Shown here: one piece after another, positions 45,681-53,765 of the stretch
Position numbering within the stretch: position 1 is the first letter of the stretch
Layout of the letters: every line of letters starts with the position of its first letter
NCBI RefSeq assembly: GCF_018614075.1
Contig: NZ_JAGGOZ010000010.1
Coordinates: forward strand, 1-64,000
Origin: Streptomyces sp. ISL-94
Lineage (GTDB): Bacteria > Actinomycetota > Actinomycetes > Streptomycetales > Streptomycetaceae
Length of the DNA: 64,000 bases
Direction: 5' to 3'
The notes under the pieces: generated by a model
What the model was told of the DNA's origin: nothing
The model's database searches: none
What the model saw: only the letters and a program-made list of their open reading frames with translations
Made by a program: the position numbers and the translations under genes

Positions 45681-45719
45681 GACCAGGGGGTGTAGGACCA
45701 GGGGGTGTAGGACCAGGGT
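45675..45719. repeat. 15-bp tandem repeat, three copies
   Basis: The unit GTGTAGGACCAGGGG is repeated at 45675, 45690 and 45705, with the third copy altered in its last base. The first copy contains the stop codon of the GNAT gene. The array lies between that gene and the DinB gene, and copy number probably varies between strains. Confidence 0.85.
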
Positions 45720-45787
45720 GCCCGAGGGCTCCGCAGGCAGCGGTGACGGCCTTCCCCGCCAGGGCGCCAACGGGCAGGATCCTGCGC

Positions 45788-46297
45788 ATGGAACCCATCG
45801 AACGCGTCTCACCGCCCCTCACGGGCGACGAGCGCGAGACCCTCCGCGCCTACCTCGACTACCACCGGGCCACCCTCGCCTGGAAGTGCGAGGGCCTCAC
45901 CGACGAGCAGCTGCGCCGCGCCTCGATGCCCCCGTCCACCCTGTCCCTGCTGGGCCTGGTCCGGCACATGGCCGAGGTCGAGCGGCACTGGTTCCGCCGG
46001 GTCCTGAACGGCGAGGAGCTCCCGCACCTGTGGTCGGACCGCCACGACTTCCAGGCCGCCTACGACGCCTCCGGCTCCGGCCGCGCCGAGGCGTTCGGTG
46101 CGTGGGAGGCGGAGGTGGCCCACTCCCGGCGCATCGAGGCCGAGGCCGCGTCCCTCGACGTGACGGCGTTCGTGCCGCGCTGGGAGAAGGAGGCCTCGCT
46201 GCGCATGCTGATGCTCCACCTCATCCACGAGTACGCCCGCCACAACGGCCACGCCGACTTCCTCCGCGAGGCGATCGACGGCGTCACCGGCGCCTGA
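45788..46297 (+). CDS. DinB-superfamily protein (DUF664)
   Basis: The 169-residue four-helix protein has the DinB/MycE-type metal-site histidines, at LVRHMAEVERHWF and LMLHLIHEYARHNGHADFLRE. The pattern ERETLRAYLDYHRATLAWKCEGLTDEQLRR is typical of DUF664. Related proteins act in thiol transfer, such as bacillithiol or mycothiol S-transferases, but this one cannot be assigned. ATG at 45788 is the start. It is convergent with the siderophore-interacting protein gene. Confidence 0.85.
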   Translation: MEPIERVSPPLTGDERETLRAYLDYHRATLAWKCEGLTDEQLRRASMPPSTLSLLGLVRHMAEVERHWFRRVLNGEELPHLWSDRHDFQAAYDASGSGRAEAFGAWEAEVAHSRRIEAEAASLDVTAFVPRWEKEASLRMLMLHLIHEYARHNGHADFLREAIDGVTGA

Positions 46298-46342
46298 GGC
46301 GGAGCCCCCCGGTATGCCGCCGACGGGGCATGCCGGCTCGGC

Positions 46343-47077
46343 TCAGGCCGCCCGCCAGTACCCCAGCGCGTTCACCCGCTGCTTCGGCAGGGCGAGTTCC
46401 CTGCGCAGGTACGCCGTGAGCGCGCGGGTCGTCGCGGTGTCGCAGGCCAGCCAGACGTACGCCGACGCCGGATCCGGACCGAGCAGCTCCGGCAGCTCCG
46501 CCCGGACCCGGTCGGCCAGCGCCGTCCCGCCCCGCGCGACCCGGCGGATGTCGTGCCGGTCCGCGTCCGCCCGTAGCGGCAGCCCGGCGTCCGAGGCGTG
46601 CTGCGTCTCGAACCAGACGGTCGCCGGGGTCTGCGGGTAGGCGTCGAGCAGGGAATTGACCGCCGGGAGGGATGCCGGGTCCCCGATGACGAGCAGCCGC
46701 TCCGGGGCCGGCGCCGGGTCGGTGAATCCCGTTCCCTGCACGGTGGCGTCGAGGGTGTCCCCGGGCCGGGCGGCGCGCGCCCAGGCGCTGGCGACGCCGT
46801 CGTGCAGGGCGAACTCGAAGCAGAAGGTGCCCGCCTGCGGATCCGGGTCCACCAGCGTGTAGGCGCGCTGGTGCGGCCGGCCCGCGGCCTCGAACCACAC
46901 CCGCACCCACATCGTCGGGTGCAGCGACTCCCCGGCGGCCGCCAGCAGCCCGCCGTCCGTGAAGGACACCCGGCGGTAGTGCTCCGTGACGTCTTCCGCG
47001 CCCGTCACCGTGAAGGTGAAGTCCTTGCCCCTGAGCAGCTTGAGGACCACACCCTCCCAGCCCTTGCCGACCGCCAT
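46343..47077 (-). CDS. Siderophore-interacting FAD reductase (SIP family)
   Basis: The 244-residue flavoprotein removes iron from ferric siderophores by reduction in the cytoplasm. The FAD part has HPTMWVRVWFEAAGRPHQRAYTLVDPD and FEFALHDGVASAWARAARPGD, the RxYT and G-ASxWA motifs of the family. The C-terminal half binds the nicotinamide cofactor and ends in the characteristic NALGYWRAA. ATG at 47077 follows GGGGAGGGG. The gene is divergent from a penicillin-acylase-like gene with an iron box between them, so it is probably repressed by DmdR1 when iron is plentiful. Confidence 0.9.
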   Translation of the reverse strand: MAVGKGWEGVVLKLLRGKDFTFTVTGAEDVTEHYRRVSFTDGGLLAAAGESLHPTMWVRVWFEAAGRPHQRAYTLVDPDPQAGTFCFEFALHDGVASAWARAARPGDTLDATVQGTGFTDPAPAPERLLVIGDPASLPAVNSLLDAYPQTPATVWFETQHASDAGLPLRADADRHDIRRVARGGTALADRVRAELPELLGPDPASAYVWLACDTATTRALTAYLRRELALPKQRVNALGYWRAA

Positions 47078-47105
47078 GTCCAACCCCTCCCCGACACCCC
47101 TATAG

Positions 47106-47124
47106 TTAGGACAGCCTAACCTAA
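47106..47124. promoter_or_regulatory. Iron box (DmdR1/IdeR-type operator)
   Basis: TTAGGACAGCCTAACCTAA matches the Streptomyces iron-box consensus TTAGGTTAGGCTAACCTAA at 16 of 19 positions, with the right outer arms. It lies between the SIP gene and the divergent acylase/acyltransferase pair and could repress both when iron is sufficient. Confidence 0.85.
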
Positions 47125-47151
47125 TGCACCGTGGGGAAGAGTGTGAGCAGT

Positions 47152-49350
47152 GTGACCAGCGAGAGCAGTGCGCGCAGGGACGACGGGACAACCGGCGTTC
47201 CCCGAGGGGCGCGCGAGGCGTACGGGACCTACGAGGTCTTCCGCGACCCCTGGGGCATCGCCCACCTGCGCGCCTCCGACGACCTCACCCTCGCCTACGC
47301 CCAAGGCCGCGTCACCGCCTTCGACCGCGCCTGGCAGCTGGAGGTCGAACGGCACCGCGCCCAGGGCTCCAGCGCCTCCTTCCTCGGCGCGGACTCCGTG
47401 GCCTGGGACACGTTCGCCCGCCAGTGCCGCCTCGACGACACCGCCCGCCGCTGCCACGAGGCCCTCGACGCGCAGACGGCCGCCTGGGTCGGCGCGTACG
47501 TCGACGGCGTCAACGACGGGCTGGCCGCCGGCGCCGCCCGCGACGAGCGCTTCGGGCGCACCGGCCTGGTCCCCGCCCCCTGGGAGCCGTGGGTTCCGCT
47601 CTCCGTCTGGACCGCCACGCACGTCCTGTTCGCCGGCTTCGCCACCAAGCTGTGGCGCGAGCGCGTGGCCCGCGCCCTCGGCGACGACGCCGTCACCCTC
47701 TTCGCCACGGACGGCCCCGGCACCGCCGGCAGCAACGGCTGGCTGGTGCCGGGCGACCGCACCACCAGCGGGTCGGCGATCATCGCGGGCGACCCGCACC
47801 GGTTCATCGAGGACCCGGGCGTCTACCAGCAGATACGTCTCTCCTGCCCGGACTACGACGTGCTCGGCCTGGCCGTCCCCGGCGTCCCGGGCCTCGGCCA
47901 CTTCGGGCACACCGGCACCGCGGCCTGGGCCATCACCAACGCGATGGCCGACTACCAGGACCTCTACGCCGAGCAGTTGAGGCCCGCTGCCGACGGTGCG
48001 GGCGTGGAGGCCCTGGGCCCGGACGGCGTCTGGGAGCCCGTCCACCGGCACACCGAGACGATCACCGTGGCCGGTGGCGAGGACATCGAGGTCGAGGTCC
48101 TGGAGACCGCCCGCGGCCCCGTGATCGTCCCCGCGGACGACGCCCCCACCGAGACCGCCGGCAGTGGCACCGGTGCCACCGGCCGCGGGACCGCCGCCAC
48201 AGCGCCCACGGCCGCCGGGCAGAGCCTCTCCCTCCGCTACCCGCCCCGCGTCCGCGAGGACCTCGGCTTCGCCGCCCTCCCCGCCCTCCTGCGCGCCCGT
48301 ACCGTCGCCGACATCGACCGCGCCCTCGACGGCTGGGCCGAGCCCGTCAACGTCGTCCACGCCGCCGACTCCGCGGGCGGCCTGCTGCACCGCGTCGCCG
48401 GCGCCGTACCGCTGCGCGACGACGCCAACCGGCTGCGCCCCGTGCCCGCCTGGGACCCGCGCCACGCCTGGCAGGGCGGCTGGGCCGAGACCCCCGCCGA
48501 GCCGGTGCAGGGCTTCGCCGTCATGGCGAACGCCCGCGGGATCGCCTCGCCCCTCGGCGTGGAGTTCGCGCCCCCGCACCGCGCCAACCGCATCCGCGAG
48601 CTGCTCAGCGGCTCCGCGGACTGGTCCCCGAAGGCGATGGCCGGCGTACACGCGGACACCTACCTGGCCTCCGCCGAGCCGCTGCTCGCCCTGCTGCCCT
48701 CCTTCGAGGACCTGACCCCGGCCGCGGCGGCGCTGCGCGCCCGACTGCTTGCCTGGGACCGGCACATGGCGGCCGACAGCGCCGACGCCACCGTCTTCGC
48801 GGCCTTCCGGACCGCGACCGTACGCCGCTTCGCCGCCGACCCCGTCTTCGCGGACCTGGCCGGCGCCCCGTCCGGCCCGGAGGTGTTCCACCCCTGGCTG
48901 TACCTGGTCCCCCGGATCGGCTACGCCCTCGAAGGCCTGCTCGCCACCCCCCTCCTCCCCGCCCTCGACCGGGCGGCCCACGTCCGCGCCGCCCTGGAGG
49001 AGACGGCGGCGGCCGGCGCCCCCGACACCCCCTGGGCGGAGGTCCACCGCCTCACCCCCTGGTCGGCGCTCCCGGACCCCGAGGCCCAGTGGCCCGGCCT
49101 CGGCGGTGACCACGACTGCGTGAACGCCACCTCCTCCGTGCCCGGTTTCACCGACCTCACCGCCCGCGCGTCGGCGGCCCGTTACGTCTGGGACCTCGGC
49201 CGCCGCGAGGACAGCCTCTGGGCGGTCCCGCTGGGCGCGGACGGCGTCACCGGCACTCCCCACCACCGCGACCAGCTGCCCCTGTGGGCGCGGTGCGAAC
49301 TCGTCCCCGTCGTCACCGACTGGACCCGCCTCACCAAGGAATCGATATGA
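47152..49350 (+). CDS. Penicillin-acylase-family Ntn hydrolase, cytoplasmic
   Basis: This protein of about 732 residues belongs to the penicillin/AHL/siderophore acylases. The autocleavage site is TAG/SNGWLVPGDR, with the nucleophile Ser at about residue 194. The beta chain that follows has GDPHRFIEDPGVYQQIRL, GTAAWAITNAMADYQDLYAE and DHDCVNATSSVPGF, matching the substrate and oxyanion sites. Unlike most members it has no signal peptide. The start is uncertain among GTGs 47131, 47143 and 47152; the last has the best-spaced GGGGAAG. The iron box precedes it. Its stop overlaps the start of the AlcB-type acyltransferase (ATGA). The relative PvdQ removes a fatty acid from pyoverdine precursors, so a siderophore substrate is plausible. 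Confidence 0.88.
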   Translation: MTSESSARRDDGTTGVPRGAREAYGTYEVFRDPWGIAHLRASDDLTLAYAQGRVTAFDRAWQLEVERHRAQGSSASFLGADSVAWDTFARQCRLDDTARRCHEALDAQTAAWVGAYVDGVNDGLAAGAARDERFGRTGLVPAPWEPWVPLSVWTATHVLFAGFATKLWRERVARALGDDAVTLFATDGPGTAGSNGWLVPGDRTTSGSAIIAGDPHRFIEDPGVYQQIRLSCPDYDVLGLAVPGVPGLGHFGHTGTAAWAITNAMADYQDLYAEQLRPAADGAGVEALGPDGVWEPVHRHTETITVAGGEDIEVEVLETARGPVIVPADDAPTETAGSGTGATGRGTAATAPTAAGQSLSLRYPPRVREDLGFAALPALLRARTVADIDRALDGWAEPVNVVHAADSAGGLLHRVAGAVPLRDDANRLRPVPAWDPRHAWQGGWAETPAEPVQGFAVMANARGIASPLGVEFAPPHRANRIRELLSGSADWSPKAMAGVHADTYLASAEPLLALLPSFEDLTPAAAALRARLLAWDRHMAADSADATVFAAFRTATVRRFAADPVFADLAGAPSGPEVFHPWLYLVPRIGYALEGLLATPLLPALDRAAHVRAALEETAAAGAPDTPWAEVHRLTPWSALPDPEAQWPGLGGDHDCVNATSSVPGFTDLTARASAARYVWDLGRREDSLWAVPLGADGVTGTPHHRDQLPLWARCELVPVVTDWTRLTKESI

Positions 49351-49943
49351 GCCCGACCCGGCAGCCCGTGTACACGCACCTCGTCGAGGGCTTCGGCACG
49401 GTCACCATCACCCCCGTCGACCCGGCCGCCGACTCGGCGCTGATCCACGGCTGGGTCACTCAGGAGCGGGCCCGCTTCTGGGGCATGGGCGGGGCCGGCC
49501 GCGAACTCGTCCAGGAGATCTACGAGGACATCGACCGCCGCACCACGCACCACGCGTTCATCGCGGCCCGCGAGGGGGTGCCGGTCGCGCTGTTCCAGAC
49601 GTACGACTGCGCCGAGGACCGGGTCGGCGAGTGCTACGAGGTCCAGCCCGGGGACGTCGGCGTGCACCTGCTGATCGGGCCCGGCGACGGGGCCCCCGAG
49701 CGCGGTTTCAGCGCGGGCCTGCTGACGGCCTTCATGGCCTTCCTCTTCGCCGACCCCGCCACCCGGCGCGTGGTCGCCGAGCCGGACGTCCGCAACGACA
49801 AGGCCATCGCCCGCCTGGAGCGGACCGGTTTCACCCTCGGCCCGGAGATCGAACTCCCGGAGATCGACCTGCCGGAGGTCTACCTCCCGGCCAAGCAGGC
49901 CCGCCTCTGCTTCCTCGGCGGACCGGTGGCGCCGGACCGCTGA
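49347..49943 (+). CDS. AlcB/IucB-type siderophore acyltransferase (GNAT)
   Basis: The 198-residue protein matches the hydroxamate-siderophore acyltransferase domain. It has HGWVTQERARFWGMGG near residue 32, FQTYDCAEDRVGECYEVQPGDVGVHLLIG with the catalytic histidine, FRGFSAGLLTAF-like RGFSAGLLTAFMAFLFADPATRRVVAEPDVRNDKAIARLERTGF, and the EPDVRN signature. Relatives (DesC, IucB, RhbD, MbtK) acylate N-hydroxy-diamines. Its ATG overlaps the acylase stop (ATGA), so the two proteins are made together. No lysine or ornithine hydroxylase and no NIS synthetase lies nearby, so a side-chain exchange on a siderophore made elsewhere is the best inference. Confidence 0.88.
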   Translation: MSPTRQPVYTHLVEGFGTVTITPVDPAADSALIHGWVTQERARFWGMGGAGRELVQEIYEDIDRRTTHHAFIAAREGVPVALFQTYDCAEDRVGECYEVQPGDVGVHLLIGPGDGAPERGFSAGLLTAFMAFLFADPATRRVVAEPDVRNDKAIARLERTGFTLGPEIELPEIDLPEVYLPAKQARLCFLGGPVAPDR

Positions 49944-50071
49944 GCGGCGGGCCGCCCCTTCGGCCGGCGCGCGGTCCAAGACGGCCCTTGGTCGTATCGT
50001 CACCCTAACGGGATGCCGATTCCCATTGACCCTGCGTGCCCGGCGGCTGGAAGCTGATCCCCACTCACATC

Positions 50072-51922
50072 ATGGGCGCTGGGGGGAAATTGACCAGCCA
50101 GAATCTGCACATCGGACCGGACGCGGCTGCCGACCGCTACCGGTTGCTCCGTTCCATCGGGCGCGGCGGGGAGGCCGTGCTCTATCTCGCCGAGATCGAG
50201 CTCGCCGGCAGGGCCGAGCCCGTGGTCGTCAAGGTGCTCGACTCCAAGACGACCATCACGCCCGAGATCTTCGACCGGATCAGCCAGAAGTGGAACGAGC
50301 AGGCGGAACTGCTGCGCTTCGTCCACCGGCCCGGCGTGGTGGGCGTACGGGAGCATTTCGAGGGCCCGCCGATCCACCGGCCCGGCGAGTCCTCGACCCT
50401 GACCGGGCGGGCGCTCGTCCTCGTCATGAACCACGTCGACGGGCTCGACCTGCGCGACTGGCGGGCGGAGCGGACCCTCGCGACCGCCGCCGAGCGGCGC
50501 GAGGTGATGCGCACGCTGGAGCAGCTGGCCGACGTACTGGACTGGCTGCACTCGGGGAAGGCCACCCCCTCCGGGCGACAGGTGATCCACGGCGACCTCT
50601 CCCCCGGCAACGTGATGGTGGACGCGTACGGGCAGGCCACGCTGGTGGACTTCGGCCTGAGCAAGCTGACCGCCGACCACCAGACCGCCGAGGTCTGGTT
50701 CACGCCGGGCTACGCGGCCCCCGAGGTCTTCGACGGCAAGCGGACACCGGGCACGGACCGGTACGCCTTCGGGGCCATCGCGTACTTCCTGCTGAGCGGG
50801 CAGTCGCCGCCCGCCACGCCCGAGCAGCTGGCCCAGGCGCTGGCCGCGCTGCCGCAGATCGCCGTACTGGACGCCGATCAGCGGGCGCGGATCACCTCGA
50901 TCCATTCGGCCGATCCGGCGAAGCGGCCGGTGAGCCTGGCGGGCTGGATGAAGGACGTCCGGCACGCGGTGGCCTCCACGACCGCCTCCACCTCGCGGCC
51001 GGCCGCCGTCCAGGACACCCCGCCGAGGCCGGCCGCCGCCCCGCCCGCGCCGCTGGTGCCGCCGCAGCCGGTCACCCCGCCCGTGGCGGACCGGCCCGCG
51101 CAGGCGCCGCCGACGGCGGCCCCGCCCGCGCCGTACGTGCCGACGGCGCCGGTGACGGCCCCCGATCCGGCGCCGGCCACGGTGCCCGAGTCGGTGCCCT
51201 CCGGGTACGGACCCGCGTACCACCTGGACCCTGCCCCTGCCCCGGAGCGGTCGCGTCCGCCCAAGAAGCGGCGGACCGGCCTGGTCCTGGGCTCGGTGGC
51301 CGCCGTGGTGGTCCTGGCGGCGCTCGCGGTGGCCGGCGTGCAGCTGCTGAAGGACAAGGACCGGGGAACCGGGCAGGCATCGGGCTCGGGTGGGCCGGCG
51401 GCCGCCGCGTCCAGCCAGGAGACCCCGTCGGAGACCCCGGCCCCGACGCCCAGCACCTCGCCGGACACCAGTGACGACGTGGTGGAACCCACCGCCACCG
51501 CATCGAAGCCCGCCAACGGCGCCGCGCCCGGCGTCAACGCCGCCGACCTGACCGTCATGAACCCCGTGGACGGGCTGGGCGACTTCACGGTCGGAGCGGC
51601 GAAGATCAACACCAAGCAGTACGGCGCGGCGTTCATCGCCGACCTGGGCTGCAGTGGCGATGCGATCGCGGAGTTCGACCTCAACCGGGAGTGGAAGTAC
51701 CTGGACTTCACGGCCGGAGTCGACGACGGCTCCAGCAAGGAGAGCGGCCGGGTCAGCATCTCGCTCGACGGCCAGCCGGCCGCCTTCTCCGAACTCGTCG
51801 CGCTCGGCAAGCCGGTCACCAAGAGGGTGGAGGTCAACGGCGCCCTGCGCCTGCGCATCAAGGTCGACGCGGGGTGCGACATGGGCAAGGTGGTCATCGC
51901 CGCCCCGCAGCTGACGCGCTGA
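50072..51922 (+). CDS. Membrane Ser/Thr protein kinase with extracellular NPCBM-like domain
   Basis: The protein of about 616 residues is a Hanks-type kinase (residues about 22-300). The glycine loop is IGRGGEAVLYLAE and the lysine is VVVKV (about residue 54). The catalytic loop is HGDLSPGN (about 173-180), with Gly in place of the usual Arg, and VDFGLSK supplies the DFG. A Pro/Ala/Thr-rich linker follows, then a membrane helix at about 402-426. An external Ser/Thr/Pro stretch comes next, and a C-terminal NPCBM-like carbohydrate-binding module (about 518-616, LNREWKYLDFTAGVDDGSS). It may sense cell-wall or sugar ligands outside the cell. ATG 50072 is chosen; GTG 50036 or TTG 50090 are possible. 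Confidence 0.85.
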   Translation: MGAGGKLTSQNLHIGPDAAADRYRLLRSIGRGGEAVLYLAEIELAGRAEPVVVKVLDSKTTITPEIFDRISQKWNEQAELLRFVHRPGVVGVREHFEGPPIHRPGESSTLTGRALVLVMNHVDGLDLRDWRAERTLATAAERREVMRTLEQLADVLDWLHSGKATPSGRQVIHGDLSPGNVMVDAYGQATLVDFGLSKLTADHQTAEVWFTPGYAAPEVFDGKRTPGTDRYAFGAIAYFLLSGQSPPATPEQLAQALAALPQIAVLDADQRARITSIHSADPAKRPVSLAGWMKDVRHAVASTTASTSRPAAVQDTPPRPAAAPPAPLVPPQPVTPPVADRPAQAPPTAAPPAPYVPTAPVTAPDPAPATVPESVPSGYGPAYHLDPAPAPERSRPPKKRRTGLVLGSVAAVVVLAALAVAGVQLLKDKDRGTGQASGSGGPAAAASSQETPSETPAPTPSTSPDTSDDVVEPTATASKPANGAAPGVNAADLTVMNPVDGLGDFTVGAAKINTKQYGAAFIADLGCSGDAIAEFDLNREWKYLDFTAGVDDGSSKESGRVSISLDGQPAAFSELVALGKPVTKRVEVNGALRLRIKVDAGCDMGKVVIAAPQLTR

Positions 51923-51931
51923 ACCCCGTAT

Positions 51932-51980
51932 GCGACAGGGCGGCCCCGCACCGGAATCCGGTGCGGGGCCGCCCTGTCGC
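51932..51980. terminator. Bidirectional terminator between kinase gene and gatB
   Basis: A perfect 23-bp inverted repeat (51932-51954 with 51958-51980) with a 3-base loop separates the convergent kinase and gatB genes. It is the longest perfect hairpin seen in the window. Confidence 0.9.
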
Positions 51981-51990
51981 GTAGTCGGTC

Positions 51991-53502
51991 CTACTCGGCG
52001 ACGCCCAGGCGCTCCAGGATGAGCTCCTTGACGCGGGCCGCGTCGGCCTGGCCGCGGGTGGTCTTCATGACCGCGCCGACCAGGGCGCCGACGGCGGCGA
52101 TCTTGCCGCCGCGGATCTTGTCGGCGATGGCCGCGTTGCCCGCGATGGCCTCGTCCACGGCCGCGCCGAGCGCGCCCTCGTCCGAGACGACCTTCAGGCC
52201 CCGCTTCTCGACGACCTCGTCCGGGGTGCCCTCGCCGGCGAGGACGCCTTCGAGGACCTTGCGGGCCAGCTTGTCGTTGAGCGAGCCGTCCGCGACGAGG
52301 GCCGCCACCCGGGCCACCTGGGCCGGGGTGATCGGCAGCACGTCGACGGAGACGCCCTGCTCGTTGGCGTTGCGGGCCAGCTCGCCCATCCACCACTTGC
52401 GCGCGGCGGTCGAGTCGGCGCCCGCCTCGATCGTGGCGACGATGGAGTCCACCGCGCCCGCGTTCAGGATCGACTGCATGTCGTGCTCGTTCACGCCCCA
52501 CTCCTCGCGGAGGCGGTTGCGGCGCACGCGCGGCATCTCGGGCAGGCCGGCGCGCAGCTCCTCGACCCAGTCGCGGGCCGGGGCCACGGGGACCAGGTCG
52601 GGCTCCGGGAAGTACCGGTAGTCCTCGGCGTTGTCCTTGATGCGGCCGGCCGTGGTGGAGCCGTCCTCCTCGTGGAAGTGCCGGGTCTCCTGCACGATCG
52701 AGCCGCCCGACGTGAGCACGGCCGCGTGGCGCTGGATCTCGAAGCGGGCCGCGCGCTCGACGGAGCGCAGCGAGTTGACGTTCTTCGTCTCGCTGCGGGT
52801 GCCGAAGGGCGCCTCGGGGCTGGGGCGCAGCGACAGGTTCACGTCGCAGCGCATCTGGCCCTTGTCCATGCGGGCCTCGGAGACGCCGAGCGCCTTGATG
52901 ACCTCGCGCAGCTCGGCGACGTACGCCTTGGCGACCTCGGGGGCCCGCTCGCCCGCGCCCTCGATCGGCTTGGTGACGATCTCGATGAGCGGGATGCCGG
53001 CGCGGTTGTAGTCCAGCAGGGAGTGGGACGCACCGTGGATACGGCCGGTGGCGCCGCCGACGTGCAGCGACTTGCCGGTGTCCTCCTCCATGTGGGCGCG
53101 CTCGATCTCCACGCGGAAGATCTCGCCGTCCTCCAGCTGCACGTCGAGGAAGCCGTTGAAGGCGATGGGCTCGTCATACTGGGAGGTCTGGAAGTTCTTC
53201 GGCATGTCCGGATAGAAGTAGTTCTTCCGGGCGAAGCGGCACCACTCGGCGATCTCGCAGTTCAGCGCGAGGCCGATCTTGATGGCGGACTCGATGCCGA
53301 TCGCGTTGACGACCGGCAGGGAGCCGGGCAGACCGAGGCAGGTCGGGCAGGTCTGCGAGTTGGGCTCGGCGCCCAGCTCGGTGGAACAGCCGCAGAACAT
53401 CTTGGTCTTGGTGCCGAGCTCGACATGGACCTCAAGGCCCATGACGGGGTCGTACGAGGCGAGAGCGTCCTCGTACGACATCAGTTCGGTGTAGGTGCTC
53501 AC
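51991..53502 (-). CDS. gatB: Asp/Glu-tRNA amidotransferase subunit B
   Basis: The 503-residue subunit binds the tRNA and helps make Gln-tRNA(Gln) from Glu-tRNA(Gln), and Asn-tRNA where needed. The kinase-like cradle opens with [21 protein letters not shown] and contains the zinc cysteines in [23 protein letters not shown]. The glutamate-transfer region [13 protein letters not shown] and the C-terminal helical GatB/Yqey domain follow. GTG at 53502 has AGAGGG upstream. It is the last gene of gatC-gatA-membrane protein-gatB. Confidence 0.96.
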   Translation of the reverse strand: MSTYTELMSYEDALASYDPVMGLEVHVELGTKTKMFCGCSTELGAEPNSQTCPTCLGLPGSLPVVNAIGIESAIKIGLALNCEIAEWCRFARKNYFYPDMPKNFQTSQYDEPIAFNGFLDVQLEDGEIFRVEIERAHMEEDTGKSLHVGGATGRIHGASHSLLDYNRAGIPLIEIVTKPIEGAGERAPEVAKAYVAELREVIKALGVSEARMDKGQMRCDVNLSLRPSPEAPFGTRSETKNVNSLRSVERAARFEIQRHAAVLTSGGSIVQETRHFHEEDGSTTAGRIKDNAEDYRYFPEPDLVPVAPARDWVEELRAGLPEMPRVRRNRLREEWGVNEHDMQSILNAGAVDSIVATIEAGADSTAARKWWMGELARNANEQGVSVDVLPITPAQVARVAALVADGSLNDKLARKVLEGVLAGEGTPDEVVEKRGLKVVSDEGALGAAVDEAIAGNAAIADKIRGGKIAAVGALVGAVMKTTRGQADAARVKELILERLGVAE

Positions 53503-53519
53503 GGTGAAACTTTTCCCTC

Positions 53520-53765
53520 TCAGCCCAGCAGGACGTCGTCGTCGCCCAGGCGCTTCAGCTCGCGGTACAGGATCGCGAGACCGGTGACGATGGCGGCGGC
53601 GGACACGACGGCGTCGACCAGCCTCAGCGTGTCGTGCTCCGTGCGGGCCTTCTTGGCCTGCTTGATCACGCTGAGGGCGCCGAAAGCGGTGGTGCCGATC
53701 GACAGGTACGTGCCGGACTTGGACTTCTTGAAGCCCTTGGCCTTGGACAGTGCACTGGTGCTCAC
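53520..53765 (-). CDS. Small membrane protein between gatA and gatB
   Basis: The 81-residue protein starts [20 protein letters not shown], with a basic N-terminus. It has one or two hydrophobic helices (about 23-36 and 50-68) and ends in the acidic LGDDDVLLG. Its GTG overlaps the gatA stop (GTGA) and its stop is 17 bases before gatB, so it is translated with the amidotransferase. The family is unknown, and a role in holding the GatCAB complex at the membrane is only a guess. Its place in the operon appears regular for this locus. Confidence 0.75.
   Translation of the reverse strand: MSTSALSKAKGFKKSKSGTYLSIGTTAFGALSVIKQAKKARTEHDTLRLVDAVVSAAAIVTGLAILYRELKRLGDDDVLLG

Noticed and set aside
47152..49350. 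Beta-lactam biosynthesis or resistance role for the penicillin-acylase-family gene
   Set aside because: There is no signal peptide or beta-lactam gene nearby, and the iron box and AlcB-type partner point to siderophore chemistry.
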